A stretch of 64,000 nucleotides of DNA from an uncultured Gemmiger sp. (GTDB lineage Bacteria > Bacillota > Clostridia > Oscillospirales > Ruminococcaceae): assembly GCA_944382785.1 (NCBI GenBank), contig CALWNO010000004.1:1-64000 (forward strand), in the 5' to 3' direction. Below the pieces are notes generated by a model. That model was not told the origin of the DNA, ran no database searches, and saw nothing but the letters and a program-made list of their open reading frames with translations. The position numbers and the translations under genes were made by a program. Below, piece after piece: positions 7,797-15,871 of this stretch (positions within the stretch are counted from its first letter, which is position 1; each line of letters opens with the position of its first letter).

Positions 7797-9020
7797 ATGC
7801 GCATCCTGTTTGTGTTTGACAGTGTGGAAGCCCCCGCGGCTGCCAACCCCCGGCTGGGGCGGCGGCTGGCGGAGGCTTTGGCGTCGTTGGGCCACCAGGT
7901 GGAACTGCTGGAACTGTGGGACGGCACCCACGCCCCGCCCGCCGTGGCCGGCTGTGTGACCCATTCCCTGCCCTTTGCCGACGAGGCCGCCATGAACCGG
8001 GCCCTGGAAAACGGCGCCGCCGGGGGCAGCCCTGTGCCCCTGCGCCTTTTGCGGCTGGCCGCCCATCCGGCGGCGGTGGGGGCGGCGGTGCGGCAGTTTG
8101 CCCTGCATGCCCCCCGCCGGGTGACCGCCGCCCGCAAAACCATGGAGGCCCTGCACCGGCAGCAGCCCTATGACGCCGTCTGCGCCGTGGCCGCCCCCTA
8201 CCGGGCCGCCTTCGCGTTGGAAGGGGCCCGCCTGCCCGGGGCGCACAAACTCCTCTGGCAGATGGACCCCTACGCCGCCAACGAGAGCTACCATGCCCCC
8301 GGGGGCTATGACCGGGAGCGGGCTCTGCTGACGGCCATGGACCACACCTTTATCACCGCCCAGGCCGCCCCGGACTTTGCCAAGGGCGGACCGCTGGAAC
8401 CCTGCGCCGACCGGGTGTCGGAGCTGGGCTTTCCCAGCCTGGTGCCGGTGGAGCGGGAGGACCCGGACCCGGACCTCTGCGCCTTCTGCGGTACCCTCTA
8501 CCCCGGTCTGCGCACCCCGGATGCCCTGCTACGCTTGTTCCCCCAACTGGACCACCGCCTGACCCTGGTCATGGCCGGGGGCGGGTGGGAAGCCTTCGCC
8601 CCCCAGCGGGCCGCGGCCCAGGCCGCCCTGGGGGACCGGCTGCAGATTCTGGGTCCCGTCCCCCACGAGCAGGCCGCCGCCCTGGAACGCCGGGCGGGGG
8701 TGCTCATCAGCATCGGCAACACGGCGGCCAACCAGCTGCCCAGCAAACTTTTTGAGGTGTTTGCGGCGGGCAAACCGGTGCTGCATCTGGCGGCGGGGCC
8801 CAAGGACGCGGCCCTGCCCTATCTGGCCCGGTGGCCCCTGGCCTTTGTGTGGAAAGAGGAATCCGACACCCCCGCTTTGCGCCGCTGGCTGGCCGAGAAC
8901 GCCGGGCGCACCCTGCCCTTTGAGACGGCTGCGGACTGTTTTCCCGAATATACCCCCGGCTGTGTGGCCCGGCAGTTTCTGCAAGGGGCCACGCCGGGTG
9001 CGAAAGGAGATGCCTTATGA
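7797..9020 (+). CDS. GT-B glycosyltransferase, divergent (array gene 3)
   Basis: 407 residues. The N-terminus MRILFVFDSVEAPAA plus LGRRLAEALASLGHQVELLEL is a typical GT-B acceptor domain. The C-terminal half has TLVMAGGGWEAF, LQILGPVPHEQAAALERRA and LPSKLFEVFAAGKPVLHL, which match the donor-binding half of GT4-like enzymes. The E-x7-E pair is weak. It is the most divergent member of the array. It is 12 bases from gene 2 and overlaps gene 4 by four bases. Confidence 0.8.
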   Translation: MRILFVFDSVEAPAAANPRLGRRLAEALASLGHQVELLELWDGTHAPPAVAGCVTHSLPFADEAAMNRALENGAAGGSPVPLRLLRLAAHPAAVGAAVRQFALHAPRRVTAARKTMEALHRQQPYDAVCAVAAPYRAAFALEGARLPGAHKLLWQMDPYAANESYHAPGGYDRERALLTAMDHTFITAQAAPDFAKGGPLEPCADRVSELGFPSLVPVEREDPDPDLCAFCGTLYPGLRTPDALLRLFPQLDHRLTLVMAGGGWEAFAPQRAAAQAALGDRLQILGPVPHEQAAALERRAGVLISIGNTAANQLPSKLFEVFAAGKPVLHLAAGPKDAALPYLARWPLAFVWKEESDTPALRRWLAENAGRTLPFETAADCFPEYTPGCVARQFLQGATPGAKGDAL

Positions 9021-10294
9021 AGGTACTGTGGCTGGTGAGCATCACCATTCCGGCGGCGGCCGAAGCCTGCGGCCTGCACGCCGGGGAGGTGAGCGGCGGC
9101 TGGCTGACCGGCCAGCTCCATGCCCTGACCAACCGGCCGGATTCCCCCTTCCTCACCGTATGCAGCGTGGACAGCCGGACCAAGACCGCCCTGACCGGCG
9201 GCAAAGGGGGCATCCAGTACCGGATTCTGCCCGACGGGGAGCGGGATACCTTCACCGTCCTGCTCCGGGCGGAAAAGCCCGACCTCGTCCACATCTGGGG
9301 CACCGAATACCCCGCCGCCGCGGCCATGCAGGACGCCGCCCTGGCTCTGGGCATCCCGGCCCTCATCGGGATTCAGGGGGTCATGGGGGACTGCGCCGCC
9401 CATCTGTGCGATGGGGTACCGGCGCGGTACCTGCATTCCGGGCCGGTGGCCCACCTCATCGAGCGGGTGGTACCGGGGTCCCTGCTGGACTCCATGCAGG
9501 CCCGGTTCGACGCCCTGGCCAGGGCGGAGGCGGACCTTTTGCAGAAGGCCCGGTACATCACCGGCCGCACCGCCTTTGACAAGGCTGCCGCCGCCGGCCT
9601 GGCTCCCGGGGCCCGGTATTTCCCCTGCAACGAGACCCTGCGCCCCGCCTTTTACACCGAACCCACCTGGCAGCCCCGGACCTTCGGCACCGCGCCGGTG
9701 CTGCTCATGACCCAGGGGAACTATCCCTTAAAAAACCTGCACACCCTGCTGCTGGCCCTGCCCGCCCTGCTGAAAAAGTGGCCCGGGCTGGTGCTGCGGG
9801 TGGCGGGCTGGGGCCCGGTGGACAAGGGTGCTTTGCTGCGCCCGGTGCTGGACCTCATGCTTCCCTACCAGACCTGGTGCGCCAGGCTTATCCGGGAGAA
9901 CGGTCTGGAAGGTCATGTGCAGTACACCGGCCCCCTGCAGGAGCAAAAAATGCGCCAGGCCTACCTGGATGCCGACCTCTTTGTGCTGCCCTCCTACTGT
10001 GAGAACAGCCCCAACAGCCTGGGCGAGGCCATGCTGCTGGGCATGCCCTGCGTGGCGGCCCGGGCCGGGGGCATCCCCAGCATGATGGACGAGGGCGAAG
10101 GGCTGCTGTACGACCCGCCGGGGGACGCCCAGCGCCTGGCCGACGCCCTGGCCGCCCTGCTTTCGGATACTGATCGGGCCTCCGCCCTGGGGCAGGCCGC
10201 CCGCCGCCGGGCCCAGGCCACCCACGACCCCGCCGCCAACGCCGGGGCGCTGCTGGGCATCTACAAGACCATCACCGGGGAGGGAGCGGTATGA
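9017..10294 (+). CDS. GT4-family glycosyltransferase (array gene 4)
   Basis: 425 residues. The GT-B N-domain reads KVLWLVSITIPAAAEACG and carries HIWGTEYPAA. The C-domain has VLLMTQGNYPLKNLHTLLLAL, LRVAGWGPVDKG, VQYTGPLQEQKMRQAYLDADLFVLPSYCENSPNS in pieces, and the E-x7-E-like ENSPNSLGEAMLLG. It is probably a retaining transferase. The start overlaps gene 3 (ATGA) and the stop overlaps gene 5 (ATGA), so genes 3-5 are translationally coupled. Confidence 0.88.
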   Translation: MKVLWLVSITIPAAAEACGLHAGEVSGGWLTGQLHALTNRPDSPFLTVCSVDSRTKTALTGGKGGIQYRILPDGERDTFTVLLRAEKPDLVHIWGTEYPAAAAMQDAALALGIPALIGIQGVMGDCAAHLCDGVPARYLHSGPVAHLIERVVPGSLLDSMQARFDALARAEADLLQKARYITGRTAFDKAAAAGLAPGARYFPCNETLRPAFYTEPTWQPRTFGTAPVLLMTQGNYPLKNLHTLLLALPALLKKWPGLVLRVAGWGPVDKGALLRPVLDLMLPYQTWCARLIRENGLEGHVQYTGPLQEQKMRQAYLDADLFVLPSYCENSPNSLGEAMLLGMPCVAARAGGIPSMMDEGEGLLYDPPGDAQRLADALAALLSDTDRASALGQAARRRAQATHDPAANAGALLGIYKTITGEGAV

Positions 10295-11316
10295 GCCTGC
10301 CCGCCATCTCGGTCATCATCCCCTGTTACCGCTGCGCGGATACCCTGCGCCGGGCGGTGGACAGCGTGCTGGCCGGGGCCCCCGCCCACCTGCAGCTGCT
10401 GCTGGTGGACGACGGCAGCCCCGACGCCACCCCCGCTTTGTGTGACGAACTGGCCGCCGGGGACGAGCGCATCACCGCCCTGCACCGGGAAAACGGCGGG
10501 GCTTCCGCCGCCCGGAACACCGGGCTGGCGGCGGCTGCCGGGGAGTGGATTCTCTTTCTGGACGCGGACGACCAGCTGCTGCCCGGATTGTGGGAGGCGT
10601 TGCCCCCCGCCCTGGCGGCCCATCCGGCCATGGTGCTCTTCGGGATGGTGCGGGCCAGCGGCCCCGCCCCCTGTCCCCTAGCCCCGGGGGTGTACGAGAC
10701 CCTGAAAGACACCGGCGCTGCTCTGGACCCTCTCTTGTTCGAGAGCGGCTACCTGGCCGCCCCCTATGCCAAGGTGTTTTCCGCCGCGGCCCTGGGCGCC
10801 CTGCGGTTCGACGAGGGGCTGGCGGTGAACGAGGATGTCCTCTTCAATCTGGAATTTTCCCTTTTTTCACAAATTCGCCCTGCCATTTATTGCCTGCCGG
10901 GTGTATACTATAAACAAAATGACTTGGGCGAAGGCAGCCTGTCCCGCCGGCTGCGGGGAGACCTGCTGGACGCGGAGGAGCGTACCCGCCCGGTGCTGGA
11001 ACGTCTGCTGCGGGCCCAGGGCCTGCCCGAAACCACCGTGGCGGACTTTTGCCGCAAAAGCCGGGTGCGGGCGGCGCTGAACCAGTACGGTCTGCTCACC
11101 GGGCGGGACGGGGCGCTGCCCTATGCCCGGCGCCGGGCCCTCTTTGCCCGCATCCTGGCCGACGCCGACGCCCGCGCCGCCCTGCGCCGTCAGCTGGCCG
11201 CCGACCCCCATCCCCTGCTGGCCCTGCCCTACCGGGTGGGGACAGCCCTGCATCTGCCGGGACTGCTGGCCGGGTACACCGCCGTGAAGAACCGGATTTT
11301 GTACCGCGTCCCCTGA
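10291..11316 (+). CDS. GT2-family glycosyltransferase (array gene 5)
   Basis: 341 residues. GT-A motifs are VIIPCYRCADTLRRAVDS, LVDDGSPDATPALCDEL, GASAARNTGL and the metal motif FLDADDQ. A short AT-rich stretch inside the gene at 10858-10925 stands out from the GC-rich surroundings, but the frame stays open. Seventy-nine bases and a good promoter separate it from gene 6, so the array has at least two transcription units. Confidence 0.9.
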   Translation: MSLPAISVIIPCYRCADTLRRAVDSVLAGAPAHLQLLLVDDGSPDATPALCDELAAGDERITALHRENGGASAARNTGLAAAAGEWILFLDADDQLLPGLWEALPPALAAHPAMVLFGMVRASGPAPCPLAPGVYETLKDTGAALDPLLFESGYLAAPYAKVFSAAALGALRFDEGLAVNEDVLFNLEFSLFSQIRPAIYCLPGVYYKQNDLGEGSLSRRLRGDLLDAEERTRPVLERLLRAQGLPETTVADFCRKSRVRAALNQYGLLTGRDGALPYARRRALFARILADADARAALRRQLAADPHPLLALPYRVGTALHLPGLLAGYTAVKNRILYRVP

Positions 11317-11344
11317 AAACGGACACCCCCGGTGGGCCCACACG

Positions 11345-11373
11345 TTGCAAACAAGGGCAAAAACTGCTAAAAT
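11345..11373 (+). promoter_or_regulatory. Internal promoter within the glycosyltransferase array
   Basis: TTGCAA (11345-11350) and TAAAAT (11368-11373) are 17 bases apart. They sit in the only sizeable gap of the array, 23 bases before the gene 6 start. Confidence 0.7.
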
Positions 11374-11395
11374 TTAGGACGAGAGGAGTCCCTGT

Positions 11396-12403
11396 ATGCC
11401 CCAGCCGACGATCAGCATCGTCACCACCGTGTACGACGCCAAGGAATACCTGCCCCGCACGGTGCAGAGCATCCTGGCCCAGACCTTCACCGACTTTGAA
11501 CTGCTGCTGGTGGAGGACGGCAGCCCCAACGGCTGCGGCGAGCTGTGCGACGAACTGGCCAAGACCGACCCCCGCATCCGGGTGTTTCACAAGCCCAACG
11601 GCGGCCCCGCCTCGGCGGCCAACGTGGGGCTGGACAACGCCCGGGGTGCCTACATCGGCTTTGTGGATTCGGACGACCTCATCGAGCCGGACATGTATGA
11701 GCGGCTGTACAATGCCATCCAGGAATCCGGGGTGCGCATTGCCGCCTGCACCGGCGACGCCATCGACGAGACCGGCGCCCCCATCCCCGGGCGGGAGGTG
11801 GCCAAGCGGGAACACGGCGTCTGCAACGCCATGGACCTGCTGCTGGAGACCTTCCAGACCGGCAGCTTCTACGGCCCCCTGAGCTGGAACAAGCTCTTTG
11901 ATATCCGCACCTTCCGGGACAAGGGGGTGCGCTACGATGAGAGCATGTTCTTCGGGGATGATGCCAGCGTGCTCCACCTGGTGTTTGAGGGGGAGCGGGC
12001 GGTCTGTCTGCCGGATGTGCTCTACCACTACCGCACCCGCCGCGGCCAGATGACCGGGTCCACCTTTCCGCCCCGCAAGCTGGACGACCTGCGGATGTAC
12101 TGGGACTGGCTGCTCTATTTTTCCCAGCGCCCGGGGTCCGCGGAGCTCTACCGCTGGGCCGTGGCCTGGTACTGGAAGGTGTTCTACACCTTCTACTGCC
12201 TGGCGGGCGCCGCCGGCAACCGGAAGGAGCTGCAGGAAGGATTCAACTTCCACCTGAAGCACCTGCGGGGGGTATTGCCGGACATCCTGCGCTGCCCCCA
12301 TGTTTCCCTGTTTGAACGGGTGCGGGCATTGGTTTTCTGTTTTTCGCCGGGGTTTGCCTATTCGCTGGCCCGGCTGTGGGGCCGCGCGGCCGGCCCGGCC
12401 TGA
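11396..12403 (+). CDS. GT2-family glycosyltransferase (array gene 6)
   Basis: 335 residues. The motifs are SIVTTVYDAKEYLPRTVQSIL, VEDGSPNGCGELCDEL (Glu in place of the usual first Asp), PASAANVGLDNA and FVDSDDLIEPDMY. The Asn in SAANVG replaces the usual Arg of SAARN, as seen in some subgroups. The C-terminal part is aromatic-rich and may contact the membrane. AGAGGAG precedes the ATG. Confidence 0.9.
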   Translation: MPQPTISIVTTVYDAKEYLPRTVQSILAQTFTDFELLLVEDGSPNGCGELCDELAKTDPRIRVFHKPNGGPASAANVGLDNARGAYIGFVDSDDLIEPDMYERLYNAIQESGVRIAACTGDAIDETGAPIPGREVAKREHGVCNAMDLLLETFQTGSFYGPLSWNKLFDIRTFRDKGVRYDESMFFGDDASVLHLVFEGERAVCLPDVLYHYRTRRGQMTGSTFPPRKLDDLRMYWDWLLYFSQRPGSAELYRWAVAWYWKVFYTFYCLAGAAGNRKELQEGFNFHLKHLRGVLPDILRCPHVSLFERVRALVFCFSPGFAYSLARLWGRAAGPA

Positions 12404-12447
12404 GACAAGGCTGTTGAAATTTGCGGAATCGAGAACGAGGTATCACC

Positions 12448-13434
12448 ATGGAACATATCGCGGTCAGTGTCATTGTACCGATCTACAACACCAAACCTTA
12501 TCTGGAGGCGTGCATCCAGAGTATCCTGGACCAGGACAAGACCTTTGAGCCGCCTTTTGAGGTCATTCTGGTGGACGACGGCTCCACCGACGGCTGCGGC
12601 GAAGTGTGCGATGCCTTTGCCGAAAAGGACGGCCGCATCCGGGTCATTCATCAGGAGAACCAGGGCCTGTCCGCCGCCCGGAACACCGGCATCGACACCG
12701 CCCACGGACGGTACTACGCCTTTGTGGATTCGGACGACATCCTGCGCGCCGACTACCTGAAAAAACTCTACGATGCCTGTGAGGCCCATGACGCCTACAT
12801 GGCTGTCTGCGCGGTGGAGGACGTGGCCGAAAACGGGGACAGCCTGGACCCGCCCAGCTACACCGACCCCACCGCCACCGGGGTGTTTGTGGGCAAGGAG
12901 CTGCTGAACAACTTCTATTCCCCCAACGGCACCTATTACACCGTGGCCTGGAACAAGCTCTACCGGGCCGAGGTGTGGAAGCTGCTCCACTACCCCGAAG
13001 GCCGGCTGCATGAGGATGACTTTGTGGCCCACCGGCTGTTCTGGCGGTGTGACCGGGTGGTCTGCCTGCCGGACCATCTGTACTGCTACCGTCTGCGGGG
13101 GGGCAGCATCTGCCGCACCGAGATGAAACCCGAAGCCTTTGACGCGGTGGACGGCCTGGCCGACCGGTACCGCTTCTTTGTGGAGAACGGGGCCAACCGC
13201 ACCGTCATCGACTGTGCCTACGCCGCCTGCTGGCGCCGGTATCTGTTCCTGTGCGCCAAGGTCAAGCAGAACCCCACCCCCAAGCTGGTCAAGGCCATCT
13301 CCAAGGAACAGTTCCTGATGCAGGGGCTCATCAGCTACCTGCCCAACTGCAAGCAGCTGAAAATGACCGAAAAACTGTCCGCCGCCCGCTGGTCCATGAT
13401 GCCCGCGGAAAGCCTGTGCCCGCTGAAGAAGTGA
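12448..13434 (+). CDS. GT2-family glycosyltransferase (array gene 7)
   Basis: 328 residues from ATG 12448 (GAGG upstream). A TTG nine codons earlier is open but lacks a ribosome site. GT-A motifs are SVIVPIYNTKPYLEACIQ, LVDDGSTDGCGEVCDAF, GLSAARNTGI and FVDSDDIL. The later AWNKLYR and HEDDFVAHRLF segments match the EpsJ/WcaA-like GT2 subgroup. The next gene starts five bases after the stop. Confidence 0.9.
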   Translation: MEHIAVSVIVPIYNTKPYLEACIQSILDQDKTFEPPFEVILVDDGSTDGCGEVCDAFAEKDGRIRVIHQENQGLSAARNTGIDTAHGRYYAFVDSDDILRADYLKKLYDACEAHDAYMAVCAVEDVAENGDSLDPPSYTDPTATGVFVGKELLNNFYSPNGTYYTVAWNKLYRAEVWKLLHYPEGRLHEDDFVAHRLFWRCDRVVCLPDHLYCYRLRGGSICRTEMKPEAFDAVDGLADRYRFFVENGANRTVIDCAYAACWRRYLFLCAKVKQNPTPKLVKAISKEQFLMQGLISYLPNCKQLKMTEKLSAARWSMMPAESLCPLKK

Positions 13435-13439
13435 GAGAG

Positions 13440-14747
13440 ATGCCCGAAGCCAAGGAAAAGAGCCGTTTTGCGGTGCCCCGCCTGACCGCGGCCCGCAGTA
13501 CCCCTCGCCTGCCCCGCATCCTGCTGGTGCCCCCGCCGGAACTGCCGGTGCCCGCCGTGCAGGGGGGCGCGGTGGAGACCCTGGTGACCCATCTGATCCG
13601 GGAAAATGAGCGCCGGGGGAAGCTGGATCTGCTGTGCGCCAGCATCCCCCACCCGGACGCCGCCGCCCAGGCCAAAGAATACCGCCACACCAAGATGCTC
13701 TATGTGCCCCGGCCCAAAGGTGCCCGCCGGTACTGGCCGCTGGTGTTCATTGAGCGGTGTTTCGGCATTGCGGCCCCCTATGATCCCTGGTATCAGAAGG
13801 TCCAGCTCTCCCTGGCGCTGGAACTGCCGCCCCCCGACCTCATCGTGGCCGAAGGGGGCACCCTGACCCAGTGCAGCGCCATCAGCCGGATGTTCGGGCG
13901 GCAGAAATGCCTGGCCCATCTCCACGGGCAGACCACCTGCAGCCACACCATGGACGAAATTTACGGCGGGGTGTTGGCCCTGAGTGAGTTCATCCGGGAC
14001 GATTACCTGAAAACCAGCACGCTGGACCGCAGCCGTGCCTATATCTTACACAACTGCATCGACCTGCAGCGCTTCACCCCCGGGGAACCGGACGAAGCCC
14101 TGCGCACCTCGCTGGGGTTTGCCCCCGGCGATTTTGTGGTGCTCTTCTGCGGGCGTCTGGAGCCGGACAAGGGCATCCACAAGCTGCTGGAAGCCATGGC
14201 CGCCCTGGAAGACCCCCGCATCAAACTGCTCATTGTGGGCAGCCCCTTTTTTGGCCGCACCCAGTCCAGCCCCTTTCTGCGGCGGCTGGAGCAGCAGGCC
14301 AACAGCCTGGGGGACCGGGTGCGGTTCACCGGCTATGTGCCCAATGAGCGGCTGACCGAATATTATCGCCTGGCCGACCTGGTCTGCGTGCCCACCCTGG
14401 TGGAGGAAGCCGCCGGGCTGGTGGCCATGGAAGCCATGGCCTGCGGGCGGCCGGTGCTGGCCACCCGCAGCGGCGGCATGCCCGAATACCTGGAGGGCAG
14501 CCAGGCCGTGCTGGTGGACCGGGGTCCGGAACTGGCCGGGCAGCTGAGCTGGGCCATCCGGATGCTGTACGAGCACCCGGAACTGCGGGCCCAGATGGGC
14601 GCCGCCGGGGCTGAAGCCGCCCAGCGGTTTTCCCCTGCGCATTTCTATGACACCTTCGTGCACATCGTGTACGATTTTCTGGGCCTGGGGCCCGTTCCCC
14701 AAGAGGGAGAAGGAGGCAGTATATGCAGCGATCCGCCCTGTGTGTGA
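13440..14747 (+). CDS. GT4-family glycosyltransferase (array gene 8)
   Basis: 435 residues from ATG 13440. An upstream in-frame extension would overlap gene 7 by 180 bases with no ribosome site, so I reject it. The N-domain has PRILLVPPPELPVPAVQGGAVE in pieces. The C-domain has VVLFCGRLEPDKGIHKLLEAM, VRFTGYVPNERL and the E-x7-E signature in LVEEAAGLVAMEAMACG. This is a clear GT4. The stop lies 25 bases inside gene 9. Confidence 0.9.
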   Translation: MPEAKEKSRFAVPRLTAARSTPRLPRILLVPPPELPVPAVQGGAVETLVTHLIRENERRGKLDLLCASIPHPDAAAQAKEYRHTKMLYVPRPKGARRYWPLVFIERCFGIAAPYDPWYQKVQLSLALELPPPDLIVAEGGTLTQCSAISRMFGRQKCLAHLHGQTTCSHTMDEIYGGVLALSEFIRDDYLKTSTLDRSRAYILHNCIDLQRFTPGEPDEALRTSLGFAPGDFVVLFCGRLEPDKGIHKLLEAMAALEDPRIKLLIVGSPFFGRTQSSPFLRRLEQQANSLGDRVRFTGYVPNERLTEYYRLADLVCVPTLVEEAAGLVAMEAMACGRPVLATRSGGMPEYLEGSQAVLVDRGPELAGQLSWAIRMLYEHPELRAQMGAAGAEAAQRFSPAHFYDTFVHIVYDFLGLGPVPQEGEGGSICSDPPCV

Positions 14748-15781
14748 TCGTACCGGTATGGAACGCCGAAAAAACGCTGGCCCGGTGTGTGGACAGCGTG
14801 CTGGCCCAGCAGGTGAAGGGAGGGGTGCGCTGCATCCTGGTGGACGACGGTTCCACCGACGGCAGCGGTGCCCTGTGCGATGAATACGCCGCCCGGGATG
14901 ACCGGGTCCAGGTGATCCACCAGCCGGGCAGCGGGGTGTCCGCCGCCCGCAACGCGGGGCTGGGGGCCGCCGACGGGGAGTTCCTCGCCTTTCTGGATTC
15001 GGACGACGCTTTGCGCCCCGGGGCTTTGCAGGCGGCTTTGACCGTGCAGCGCCAGGCCCCCGGGGCTTTCGTTTTGTGGCACTACACCACCGACCCGGCC
15101 TGCCCCGACCCGGTGGGCCCCCACGCCGCCACCGCCCAGCAGCCCGCCCTGGCCCGGCTGTACCTGGACTGCCTTATCGCCATGCCCTGGAACAAGCTCT
15201 ACCGGGCGGATCTGGCCAAGCGGCTGCTTTTTGACAAAGCGTATAGTCTTGGTGAAGATTTACAGTTTGTTTTGGATTACATTGCCCTGCTGGAACGGGA
15301 ACAGCCGGGGTTTGTCTACCGGGTGCTGGAGGACCCCCTGACCTTCTACGACTGCAGCCGGGACGGGACCCTGTCCACCAAATACCATCCCGACTACTGT
15401 GAGATCTGGCCAAAGCACTTTGCCAAGCTCAATGCCATGGTGCTGGCCGCCGGTGCTCCCCAGGCGGATCTTTTGCCCCTGTGGCGGGCGGAGGTCCGGG
15501 TGATGGCCGAAGGGATGGGGGACATTCTGCGCAGGGACCCCGGCGCCCCTGCCACCCGCCGCACCAAGGCCCTGGCCGCGATGAAAGCCCCCTGGCTGAA
15601 GGCGCTGCTGAACACCATGAAACGGGAGCGGTGTTACAGCCCCTATTATCTGCCCCTGCGCTGGCACAGCCTGTTTCTGGTGGCCCTGCTGGCGGAAACC
15701 GGCCGCAGCGGCTCTCCCCTTTTCGGCAAGCTGGACTGGGGCGGGTATTACCTGCTGGGGGGCAACTGGCACCGGGCCTGA
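14723..15781 (+). CDS. GT2-family glycosyltransferase (array gene 9)
   Basis: 352 residues from ATG 14723 behind AAGGAGG. Motifs are CVIVPVWNAEKTLARCVDSV, LVDDGSTDGSGALCDEY, GVSAARNAGL and FLDSDDAL. A short AT-rich patch at 15236-15285 lies inside the gene. It is the last member of the array, and a strong two-way terminator follows. No polymerase, flippase or chain-length regulator is seen in the array. Confidence 0.9.
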   Translation: MQRSALCVIVPVWNAEKTLARCVDSVLAQQVKGGVRCILVDDGSTDGSGALCDEYAARDDRVQVIHQPGSGVSAARNAGLGAADGEFLAFLDSDDALRPGALQAALTVQRQAPGAFVLWHYTTDPACPDPVGPHAATAQQPALARLYLDCLIAMPWNKLYRADLAKRLLFDKAYSLGEDLQFVLDYIALLEREQPGFVYRVLEDPLTFYDCSRDGTLSTKYHPDYCEIWPKHFAKLNAMVLAAGAPQADLLPLWRAEVRVMAEGMGDILRRDPGAPATRRTKALAAMKAPWLKALLNTMKRERCYSPYYLPLRWHSLFLVALLAETGRSGSPLFGKLDWGGYYLLGGNWHRA

Positions 15782-15802
15782 ACCGGATTTCTTTACACAA
15801 AA

Positions 15803-15868
15803 AAGAACGGCACACCATTTTCTGCAGCCTTTGTTGCAAAAAAATCGGTGTGCCGTTGTTTGTTTGGT
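15803..15868. terminator. Bidirectional terminator between the GT array and the first large membrane protein
   Basis: The stem ACGGCACACC (15807-15816) / GGTGTGCCGT (15847-15856) has a 30-base loop and A/T runs on both sides. The two genes converge here. Confidence 0.75.
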
Positions 15869-15871
15869 TTG

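Noticed and set aside
10858..10925. Promoter-like TATACT inside glycosyltransferase gene 5
   Set aside because: No -35 at suitable distance and it lies in an intact coding frame.
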